A stretch of DNA of 15,273 bases from Candidatus Solibacter sp. GTDB taxonomy: Bacteria > Acidobacteriota > Terriglobia > Bryobacterales > Bryobacteraceae. Positions 7,032 through 12,721 of this stretch are shown here, piece by piece. Numbering within the stretch: position 1 is the stretch's first letter; each line of letters starts with the position of its first letter. A program made the position numbers and the translations under genes. The notes under the pieces were generated by a model. It worked only from the letters and a program-made list of their open reading frames with translations. It was not told where the DNA came from and did no database searches. The stretch covers positions 1 to 15,273 of the forward strand of contig JADGNT010000025.1 in the NCBI GenBank assembly GCA_017883345.1, read 5' to 3'.

Positions 7032-7071
7032 GCCCACCGGGAGAAGCGCAGCGATGCGCTACCCAGTGGGC
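7032..7071. repeat. Two-tier stem-loop (possible terminator or structured RNA)
   Basis: Outer arms GCCCAC (7032-7037) and GTGGGC (7066-7071) enclose partly paired CGGG/CCCA. An inner perfect stem, AGCGCA (7045-7050) and TGCGCT (7055-7060), closes on a GCGA tetraloop. ATTTCTT follows on the plus strand. It lies in the gap between the plus-strand exported-protein gene and the minus-strand gene ending at 7165, where a bidirectional terminator would be expected. Function is inferred. Confidence 0.55.
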
Positions 7072-7164
7072 ATTTCTTAGTGCCAAACTGAGAACTATTC
7101 GAGCGGCCGGTCTCCGCGGAATCCGCTATCGCCGGCTGAGCGAGTGCACGGCAGCCGGCATTCC

Positions 7165-7605
7165 CTAAACCGAGAGAAGACGGCCGAAAAACGACCGATA
7201 GCGGCGCAGCGCAAGGCGGAGATTCTCGGTCGATACAACGCTCTCTCCGCGATCCAACTGCCCCTCAAGTTTCGACCGTTCATCCGCAAATATCTCCGCC
7301 AGGCGCTTCATCGTCCCGGCGACCAGATTATCCGCCTGCTCCACCGCGCGGCGGGGTTCATCCACAAAGCCAGCCTGGATCGCATCCCAGCGAACGCGAA
7401 ACTCCTGCGCCTCGCCGGGCGAAAAGAGCGGCGTCGCCTGATCGTCAGTGGCCACAGTGGTTGCAACTCCGGCAGGTGCGGCGTCCGGTGGCCGCAGCTC
7501 AAGGTCTTTCTTCAACGCCGTTCGCTTGCCGGCGTCAGCCAAAGCCGCGGTTGTGAGTCCCGCATATTTCTGGTCTTCTTCTTTTTTATGTTCTTCGTTC
7601 ATCAT
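7165..7605 (-). CDS. Soluble hypothetical protein, paralogue of the gene at 7657-8232
   Basis: A 146-residue protein with no signal peptide or membrane segment. The N-terminal 65 residues are charged, alanine- and proline-rich and probably disordered. The C-terminal part (about 68-144) aligns by eye with the C-terminal domain of the next protein upstream. Shared features are an FxxxWxxIQAxFVDxP stretch (WDAIQAGFVDEP, 73-84), AVEQADNLV (87-95) and a closing TENLRLALRRYRSFFGRLL (126-144). The paralogue's middle segment is shorter here. I do not know a function for this domain. ATG 7605 has GGGGAGGAT close upstream, and a second ATG at 7602 is equally well placed. It follows its paralogue with a 51-nt gap on the same strand, so the two probably form one operon and may form a hetero-oligomer; that last point is inference. 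Confidence 0.72.
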   Translation of the reverse strand: MMNEEHKKEEDQKYAGLTTAALADAGKRTALKKDLELRPPDAAPAGVATTVATDDQATPLFSPGEAQEFRVRWDAIQAGFVDEPRRAVEQADNLVAGTMKRLAEIFADERSKLEGQLDRGESVVSTENLRLALRRYRSFFGRLLSV

Positions 7606-7656
7606 AGGATCCTCCCCATTTTGTCTACTGCGCTCTCACTGCCATCGCGCTCATGA

Positions 7657-8232
7657 TTAAGCCTTCGCTCGGGGCATCTCCGGTTCGCTGATCAGCTCCT
7701 CGAAAAGCGTCCGGTAATGAACCATTGCCTGGCGCAAGTCTTCGGTGGTGGCCTGCCCCCGCGTCTGCCGAAGCGCGACCTCGTGAGCCGCTCGGTAGTT
7801 TTCCAGAACCAGCGGATGATCCACGGAGATATCTGCCGCCCGCTGTTCAAAGTCACTTACCGGATAGCCCCGCGTGGACATCACATCACCCAGCAGTTGG
7901 TCCGCTTCGGTTACGGCGCCGGCGGGGCCGTCAACGAAGTGCGCCTGGACCCGGTGCCAGGACTCTACGAAGCGCGCACGATCGCCTGCCGCGAGCGGAC
8001 GGACGTGAAACCCCTCGACGCGTTGTGTGCGCTCTTCCAGCTTGGCTTCCGCATGCCGCTGGTCGCCGCCTTTCTGCACGGCGCGATCGTATTCAGCGTC
8101 ACCGAACTGAGTGCGCAGTCGTACAGTCCGGCGCTTCCGGTACGAAAGGAACGCGACGATACACGCAGCGGCTACCACGACGAGAGCAATGATTAAGACT
8201 AATTCTGTTGTGCTTACCGTTGTTATACTCAT
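7657..8232 (-). CDS. Membrane-anchored hypothetical protein with FVDxP-type C-terminal domain
   Basis: A 191-residue protein with one N-terminal transmembrane segment (about 9-30, VLIIALVVVAAACIVAFL) followed by the basic stretch YRKRRTVRLR, so the remainder should face the cytoplasm. Residues 41-78 (FGDAEYDRAV, then a charged helix) lead to the domain at about 84-181: WHRVQAHFVDGP (92-103), AVTEADQLL (106-114), RGYPVSDFEQRAADISVDHP (121-140) and HYRTLFEEL (172-180). I recall similar uncharacterised proteins in Actinobacteria, Myxobacteria and Acidobacteria, but no assigned function. AGGAAG lies four to five bases before ATG 8232. It is probably the first gene of a two-gene unit with its soluble paralogue. 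Downstream of the anchor it is predicted to be mostly helical, so a scaffold or binding role is more likely than catalysis. This is inference. Confidence 0.75.
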   Translation of the reverse strand: MSITTVSTTELVLIIALVVVAAACIVAFLSYRKRRTVRLRTQFGDAEYDRAVQKGGDQRHAEAKLEERTQRVEGFHVRPLAAGDRARFVESWHRVQAHFVDGPAGAVTEADQLLGDVMSTRGYPVSDFEQRAADISVDHPLVLENYRAAHEVALRQTRGQATTEDLRQAMVHYRTLFEELISEPEMPRAKA

Positions 8233-8780
8233 GATCTTCCTTTACTTTCCAGTACCACTTCCTCTGTGCAGCCCAGAACCGCCGGGTAGAGCGGAACGAG
8301 ACCGTAATTCCCCACTCCTGTCCAACACGTTTCAGCGCCACCTGAGCGGGGGGTATCGGGGGCGAGGGTGGGCCGACTCCTGAGCAAACTGGATGCGGCT
8401 CTCATCAAAGAGGAGCTTCACGAGAGCGTAAAATACGCCGTCAAGAATCACGTCGTCACATACGACATCGGTCGATCTCCCTCCAGAGCATGTGAAGGAC
8501 CGAATGTCTCTGTACGGAATATTCCAACGCGGCTAACCGCCGAATGCTCAGACGGCGGGGCACCTTGATCCGTGGAGGCCCTCAGACTGGTAACGATATA
8601 TGGTCATGTGACCGAGGATGGTCAAAGCAGGAGGAGGCACTCCGCACGGATGCGGCGGCCGTCGTGCTGAACCTGCTTCATGACGCAGGCTCTGATGGCG
8701 GTGGTGCATGGCGGGGCGGGGGTGGACGCTGGGATGGCCATCTTGCGCGGCTGAAGCGCCGTGTACACTGAAGAGACAGG
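8233..8780. other. 548-base stretch with no convincing gene
   Basis: This lies between the divergent gene pair at 7657-8232 and the cation transporter at 8781. It should hold both promoters, but I cannot place them with confidence. Two short plus-strand open frames (8368-8568 and 8544-8771) overlap each other and lack Shine-Dalgarno sequences. The first reads LLSKLDAALIKEELHESV and then KNHVVTYDIG, which looks protein-like but matches nothing I can name with certainty; it may be a decayed gene end. A 6-bp perfect stem, CCGCCG/CGGCGG, is at 8537-8558. Part of the region (about 8380-8520) is less GC-rich than the flanking genes. Confidence 0.5.
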
Positions 8781-9728
8781 GTGCACCCCCACGGACACAG
8801 TCACGGACACGCACACGCGACCGGAAGCATTCTGCGTTGGTCGCTGGTGGCCACTACTGCGTTCGTTCTGGTGGAGCTGGTTGCCGGGTTCCAGGCGCAC
8901 TCGCTGGCGCTCCTGTCCGATGCGGGCCACAATTTCACGGACGCCCTGGCACTGGGCCTGGCGTGGGCCGCGTTCTACCTGCAATCCAAGCCGGCGGACG
9001 AGACCAAGACCTACGGCTACCATCGGGCCAGCGTGCTCTCGGCGTTCGTCAATGCGCTGACGCTGGTGGCGCTCTCGGTGTGGATTCTCTACGAGGCCGT
9101 GTTGCGGCTGCGCGCTCCGCAACCGGTGCATGAGACCATCATGATGGCGGTAGCGGGACTCGGACTGGCGCTGAACGGCTCCATCATGCTGGCGTTGCGC
9201 GCGGCCAGCCGCAACGATATCAATATCCGCAGCGCCTTCGTGCACATGCTGGGCGACGCGCTGGGCTCGGTAGGGATCGTCCTGGGCGCGGTGGCAATCC
9301 GCTACACCGGGTGGGTGCGGGTGGACCCGGGCCTGTCGATTCTGATTGCGTTGTTGATTGTGTGGACGGCGTGGGACATCATCCGCGAATCGCTGAATAT
9401 CCTGCTGGAGGGGCTGCCGCGCGGCATCCAGCTTACGGACGTGGCGCGGGCGATGGGCAGCGTGGAGGGCGTCCTGGGGGTGCACGATCTGCACATCTGG
9501 AGCCTGGGGTCGAGCACGCACGCGCTGAGTTGCCACGTGCTGATCGAGGATGTGCCGCCTTCGGCCAGCGATACTATTTTGCGCAGCCTGAACGCGCTGC
9601 TGGACCGGCAATTCGGCATCGCGCACACCACCGTGCAGTTCGAACACGTGAGCTGCGCGATTTCGGAAAACGGCTGCGCGATTCCCGTGAACGAGCCTCA
9701 CGAGCATACGCATCCACACGATCATTAG
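8781..9728 (+). CDS. Cation diffusion facilitator (CDF) family metal exporter, CzcD/ZitB-like
   Basis: A 315-residue inner-membrane antiporter expected to export Zn(II), and possibly Co(II) or Cd(II), in exchange for protons. Six transmembrane segments fit in about 18-210. The two metal-site motifs are intact: SDAGHNFTD (46-54, with Asp47, His50 and Asp54) in TM2 and HMLGD (155-159) in TM5. TKTYGYHRAS (76-85) is the usual conserved loop. The C-terminal cytoplasmic domain (about 212-292) contains VHDLHIW (234-240). Both tails are histidine-rich: HPHGHSHGHAH at the N-terminus and EPHEHTHPHDH at the C-terminus, probably metal-sensing or delivering. The start is GTG at 8781 after AGAGACAGG; there is no ATG before the motifs. 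It lies 18 nt before a CRP-type regulator, suggesting co-transcription. Exact metal not determinable. Confidence 0.93.
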   Translation: MHPHGHSHGHAHATGSILRWSLVATTAFVLVELVAGFQAHSLALLSDAGHNFTDALALGLAWAAFYLQSKPADETKTYGYHRASVLSAFVNALTLVALSVWILYEAVLRLRAPQPVHETIMMAVAGLGLALNGSIMLALRAASRNDINIRSAFVHMLGDALGSVGIVLGAVAIRYTGWVRVDPGLSILIALLIVWTAWDIIRESLNILLEGLPRGIQLTDVARAMGSVEGVLGVHDLHIWSLGSSTHALSCHVLIEDVPPSASDTILRSLNALLDRQFGIAHTTVQFEHVSCAISENGCAIPVNEPHEHTHPHDH

Positions 9729-9746
9729 GCCGGGAGACCAACGGGA

Positions 9747-10424
9747 ATGCCGCTGAAACACGAATCGCTCTCGCAGATGGCGCTGTTTGCGGGATTGAGT
9801 GAAAGCGAGATCCAGGCGCTGGCGCAACGCGCCGTGGAGCGCCGGTTCGCCGCGGACGAAATGCTGTTTTGGGAAGGCGAGCCGTGCACGGGTATTTTCC
9901 TGCTGACCGAGGGTAGCGTCAAGATTTTCAAAACCTCCGCGGCCGGCCGCGAGATGATGCTCTCGCTGGAGACGGCGCCCTCTAGCGTGGCCGAACTGCC
10001 GTTATTCGACGGCGGACCCTATCCGGCGTCGGTTCGCGCGGTGGGGCTGGTAGCGGCGCTGTTCATCAACAAGAGCGATTTCCACCAGGTCTGCCGGCAG
10101 TTCCCGGATGTGGCGCTGAAGCTGCTGGCGGTGGTGGGACGGCGCCTGCGGCATCTGGTGGGCGTGGTGGAGTCGATGACGTTCGGCAGCGTCACGCAAC
10201 GTCTGGCGCGGATCCTGCTGGATATCTCCCGGCAGGCCGGCGCCGACGAGTTCGATCTGACACTGACCCATCAGGAACTGGCGTCGCGATTGGGCACGGT
10301 GCGCGAAGTGGTGTCGCGCAACCTGGCGCGTTTCCGCGCGGAAGGTGTGGTGCAGATTCAGGGACACCAGTTGCGCATACTGGATCGCGCGAGCCTGGAA
10401 CGCGAAGCCGAAGCGCAGGGGTGA
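9747..10424 (+). CDS. CRP/FNR-family transcriptional regulator
   Basis: A 225-residue regulator. Residues about 12-125 form a cyclic-nucleotide-binding-type beta-barrel (LFAGLSESEI at 13-22, GSVKIFKTS at 56-64). A long dimer helix follows (about 126-160), then a winged helix at 165-215 with recognition region LTHQELASRLGTVREVVSRN (173-192). The phosphate-binding cassette reads SSVAELPLFDGGPYPASV (79-96). The glutamate of the cAMP site is kept (Glu83), but the usual Arg in PRSA is replaced by Tyr92, so cAMP binding is doubtful. The N-terminal Fe-S cysteines of FNR are also absent; only Cys47 and Cys116 are present. GGGAG lies nine bases before ATG 9747. It follows the metal exporter by 18 nt, which may mean it controls metal or stress genes including that one; inference only. 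The palindromic repeat begins directly after its stop. Confidence 0.9.
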   Translation: MPLKHESLSQMALFAGLSESEIQALAQRAVERRFAADEMLFWEGEPCTGIFLLTEGSVKIFKTSAAGREMMLSLETAPSSVAELPLFDGGPYPASVRAVGLVAALFINKSDFHQVCRQFPDVALKLLAVVGRRLRHLVGVVESMTFGSVTQRLARILLDISRQAGADEFDLTLTHQELASRLGTVREVVSRNLARFRAEGVVQIQGHQLRILDRASLEREAEAQG

Positions 10425-10466
10425 AGTGGGGCAGACAATCCTGGCTGCAGCCGCCTTTCAGGCGGC
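10425..10466 (+). repeat. REP-like 42-bp repeat, left copy flanking the RAYT gene
   Basis: It begins AGTGGGGCAGACAATCCTGG and ends in the hairpin GCCGCC-TTTCA-GGCGGC (10450-10466). It matches the right copy (11063-11104, inverted) at 41 of 42 positions. It starts immediately after the stop of the CRP-type gene, and its hairpin contains the last codons and stop of the RAYT gene, so it may serve as terminator for both convergent transcripts. Confidence 0.92.
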
Positions 10467-11012
10467 GCCTTCACCATTGTGCGCGCTCGACCACTGCCAA
10501 CTCTCTGGCGCCGCAACCAGCCCCGCCTTCACCGGATTGCTCTCAATGTACTCTCGGATGCGCTCAAGCTCAGCGTCCGACCTCACCAGATGATCGTAGC
10601 TCTCATCCTGCCAGAACGGCTGGCCTGTAAGCCCAAGCATCCGGTTTGCTTCATGTGCGGTAAATCCCTTCAAGGGTCCCAGCCATCGCGTCGCCACCAC
10701 CTGGGGGGTCACCAAAAGGTGAACGTGATTTGGCATGACTGCAAAGGAGTGCATTTGATAGCGATGGAACCGCTGCTCCCCATCGTGCAACGACGCAACG
10801 ATCAGCGCGGCGATCTCCGGCATACGTAGATACAAAGGCCCGGAAGCGGCCTTGTCGAGAATGCGATCAATCGCCACAAATGCCTTTCCGCTGGTCAATC
10901 GTTCAGGAGGAAATACGCGGCTGGCGGGCAGGCTTCCGTGCAATCGGAACGTGACAAACACAGCATGTCCCACCAGGTCCCAATGGGGCAGCCGCCTTTC
11001 GTAGTGCGTCAT
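10458..11012 (-). CDS. REP-associated tyrosine transposase (RAYT, Y1/IS200-like)
   Basis: A 184-residue single-strand nuclease of the HUH/Y1 superfamily. RRLPHWDLVGHAVFVTFRL (6-24) is the usual RAYT start. MPNHVHLLVTP (93-103) holds the metal-binding HUH pair His96/His98. FWQDESYDHLV (133-143) supplies the catalytic Tyr139, and YIESNPVKAGLV (155-166) follows as is typical. All catalytic residues are present and the frame is complete, so it may be active. RAYTs cut and join single-stranded DNA at REP sequences; here inverted 42-bp REP-like copies flank the gene on both sides. The stop codon (10458-10460) lies inside the left repeat, and the right repeat sits 50 nt before the start. ATG 11012 has only a weak Shine-Dalgarno (TTAAAG). 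The plus-strand sequence 10984-11000, complementary to the first codons, itself resembles a shortened repeat. Confidence 0.9.
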   Translation of the reverse strand: MTHYERRLPHWDLVGHAVFVTFRLHGSLPASRVFPPERLTSGKAFVAIDRILDKAASGPLYLRMPEIAALIVASLHDGEQRFHRYQMHSFAVMPNHVHLLVTPQVVATRWLGPLKGFTAHEANRMLGLTGQPFWQDESYDHLVRSDAELERIREYIESNPVKAGLVAAPESWQWSSAHNGEGAA

Positions 11013-11062
11013 CTTTAACGTGGTGCTACGAGGGCAGGAGAGTTCTCACAAGAATGGGCCGG

Positions 11063-11104
11063 GCCGCCTGAAAGGCGGCTGCAGCCAGGATTGGCTGCCC
11101 CACT
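11063..11104 (-). repeat. REP-like 42-bp repeat, right copy flanking the RAYT gene
   Basis: This is the reverse complement of the left copy with one substitution (C for A after GTGGGGCAG). Besides the GCCGCC/GGCGGC hairpin it can form CAGCC-AGGATT-GGCTG (11082-11097). It lies upstream of the RAYT start and ends 12 bases before the GTG of the ATP-grasp gene, so the promoters of both divergent genes must overlap or abut it. Confidence 0.92.
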
Positions 11105-11109
11105 ACAAT
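11104..11109 (+). promoter_or_regulatory. Possible -10 element of the ATP-grasp gene
   Basis: TACAAT directly follows the repeat and lies seven bases before GTG 11117. A transcript from it would begin at or near the start codon, fitting the absence of a Shine-Dalgarno (leaderless mRNA). No good -35 is seen at the expected distance, which would fall within the repeat. Confidence 0.25.
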
Positions 11110-11116
11110 TGAGTCA

Positions 11117-12337
11117 GTGGCGAAACATTTGCTCCTTTTTGCGGCGACTACGGGGTACCAGATCCGCGTGTTTGCGGATGCGGCGCGGCGGCTGGGGGTG
11201 GACGTCACCCTGGCGACGGATCGCTGCCACATCCTCGACGACCCGTGGGGCGACCGCGCCCTCGCGGTGAAGTTCGATCAGATTGCGGAATCGCTGAAGG
11301 CGCTTCACGGCTTGCGCGTGGATGGGGTGGCGGCGGTGGGAGACCGTCCGGCGGTGCTGGCGGCCGCGGCGGCGGAGATGCTCGGCGTGCCCTTCCACCC
11401 TCTGGCGGCGGCGCTCGCCTGCCACGATAAATTCCTCTCGCGCCAGTTGTTTCAGGCGGCGGGGATGCGCGTGCCGGCTTTCTTTCGCGCCAGCCTGTCG
11501 GATGATCCGGCGGCGCTGGCCGCGCGCGCGCCGTATCCTTGCGTGTTGAAGCCGCTGGGACTTTCGGGGAGCCGGGGCGTGATCCGCGCCAACCATCCGG
11601 CCGAGTTCGTGGCGGCGTTCCGGCGGATTGCGAAGATCGGCGAGCGCGATTTGCAGGTGGAGAGCTACATTCCGGGGCGCGAATTCGCCGTCGAGGGTCT
11701 GATGACGGGCGGAAAACTCCAGCCCATCGCCATCTTCGATAAACCGGATCTCATGGAGGGGCCGTTTTTCGAGGAGACGATCTACGTCACGCCCTCGCGC
11801 GAAACGGCGACGGTGCAGGCGGTGCTGATCGAGACTACGGCGCGGGCGGCAGCGGCGCTCGGCCTGCGCCATGGGCCGGTGCATGCGGAGCTGCGCTACA
11901 ACGATGAAGGCGCGTGGATCCTGGAGGTGCATGCGCGGCCCATCGGCGGGCTGTGCGCGCGGGCCATCCGGATGGCCGACGGGATTCCGCTGGAGGAGAT
12001 GATTCTGGTGCACGCGCTGGGCGGCAACGTGTGGATGGCGCAGGTGGACGGGCCGGCGTCGGGTGTGATGATGATTCCGATTCCACGCCAGGGTGGAATC
12101 TATCAGGGGGTGGAGGGAAGCGAGTGCGCGTTGGCGGTGGCCGACATCGAGAGAGTCATCATCACGGCGACGGAGGGACAGTTGCTGGTTCCGCTGCCGG
12201 AGGGGTCCAGCTATCTGGGGTTCATTTTCGCGCGGGGGGAGACGGCAGAGGCTGTGGAACTTGCCTTGCGGCGGTCGCACGCGGAACTGCGGTTCCACAT
12301 TGCGACAGCGCTGGAAACGTTCAGGCCTTCGATTTAG
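11117..12337 (+). CDS. ATP-grasp domain ligase, carbamoyl-phosphate synthase/L-amino-acid-ligase type
   Basis: A 406-residue cytoplasmic ATP-grasp enzyme, expected to activate a carboxylate with ATP as an acyl phosphate and join it to an amine or other nucleophile. Residues 1-100 form the pre-ATP-grasp Rossmann domain (HLLLFAATTGYQIRVFADAA). The ATP-grasp core follows: Lys105, CVLKPLGLSGSRGV (142-155, Lys145 and glycine-rich loop), FAVEGL (190-195), HAELR (256-260) and ILEVHARPIGG (268-278) with metal ligands Glu258 and Glu270. The usual EVNxR reads EVHAR, so the Asn metal ligand is replaced, as in some dipeptide-ligase-like members. No biotin or ACP domain is fused. The start is GTG 11117 without a Shine-Dalgarno. 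The gene stands alone and its 3' end overlaps the convergent YggX gene by 17 bases. Substrates cannot be assigned. Confidence 0.87.
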   Translation: MAKHLLLFAATTGYQIRVFADAARRLGVDVTLATDRCHILDDPWGDRALAVKFDQIAESLKALHGLRVDGVAAVGDRPAVLAAAAAEMLGVPFHPLAAALACHDKFLSRQLFQAAGMRVPAFFRASLSDDPAALAARAPYPCVLKPLGLSGSRGVIRANHPAEFVAAFRRIAKIGERDLQVESYIPGREFAVEGLMTGGKLQPIAIFDKPDLMEGPFFEETIYVTPSRETATVQAVLIETTARAAAALGLRHGPVHAELRYNDEGAWILEVHARPIGGLCARAIRMADGIPLEEMILVHALGGNVWMAQVDGPASGVMMIPIPRQGGIYQGVEGSECALAVADIERVIITATEGQLLVPLPEGSSYLGFIFARGETAEAVELALRRSHAELRFHIATALETFRPSI

Positions 12338-12659
12338 GCGCCACGAAGTCGGGCGGCAACTGCGCGCCCTCGCCGAAGAAATACTTGTCCATCTGTTCGA
12401 GGAGGAATTCCTGGGCTTGCGCGGTGCCGAGATTGAGCCGGTACTCGTTCATGAGCATCTTCATGTGCTCGACCCACATCTTCCATGCTTCCTTGGAGAC
12501 GCTGTCGTAGATCTTCTGCCCCAACGGATGGCCTTCGAACGGAATTTCGTCCAGTCCCTCCATCTCCTTCTGGAACTTCACGCAGAAGACCTTGCGCGCG
12601 CCGGGCCGGATGGCATTGTCGATCTGGTTGAAACTGCTTCCACCGCTTCCACATCCCAT
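12321..12659 (-). CDS. yggX: Probable Fe(II)-trafficking / oxidative damage protection protein (YggX)
   Basis: A 112-residue cytoplasmic protein. Residues 24-107 follow the YggX family closely: VFCVKF (24-29, with the conserved Cys26), EGLDEIPF (34-41), GQKIYDSVSKEAWKMW (47-62), NEYRLNL (71-77) and EQMDKYFFGEG (88-98). YggX is linked to protection of Fe-S proteins from oxidants and to iron handling. Family members are about 90 residues and begin right at the VFCVK segment. This one has about 20 extra residues at the N-terminus, beginning MGCGSGGSSF with an additional Cys3. ATG 12659 is the only suitable start in frame before the conserved core, so the extension is probably real unless the start is non-standard. 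No Shine-Dalgarno is visible. The 3' end overlaps the convergent ATP-grasp gene by 17 bases. Confidence 0.9.
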   Translation of the reverse strand: MGCGSGGSSFNQIDNAIRPGARKVFCVKFQKEMEGLDEIPFEGHPLGQKIYDSVSKEAWKMWVEHMKMLMNEYRLNLGTAQAQEFLLEQMDKYFFGEGAQLPPDFVAPKSKA

Positions 12660-12680
12660 GCATTAAGGATAGCCCAAAGA

Positions 12681-12718
12681 ATGCCCCCAGGAATGGGGGC
12701 ATGGCAGCCTAATAGGCT
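12681..12718 (-). terminator. Hairpin pair downstream of the glycosyltransferase gene
   Basis: A perfect 8-bp stem, ATGCCCCC/GGGGGCAT (12681-12688 and 12695-12702, six-base loop), and a small stem AGCCT/AGGCT (12706-12718) lie just after the glycosyltransferase stop at 12722. Read on the minus strand, the larger stem is followed by TTCTTT, fitting an intrinsic terminator before the yggX start. Confidence 0.5.
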
Positions 12719-12721
12719 ACG

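Noticed and set aside
8622..9827. A 401-codon minus-strand open frame
   Set aside because: It is the antisense shadow of the cation diffusion facilitator, which has intact metal-site motifs and transmembrane pattern on the plus strand.
4376..11104. Palindromic repeats as a CRISPR array
   Set aside because: The repeats are few, inverted rather than regularly spaced direct copies, and no cas gene is present.
11114..12298. A 394-codon minus-strand open frame
   Set aside because: It is antisense to the ATP-grasp gene, Arg/His/Gln-rich in composition and without domain signatures.
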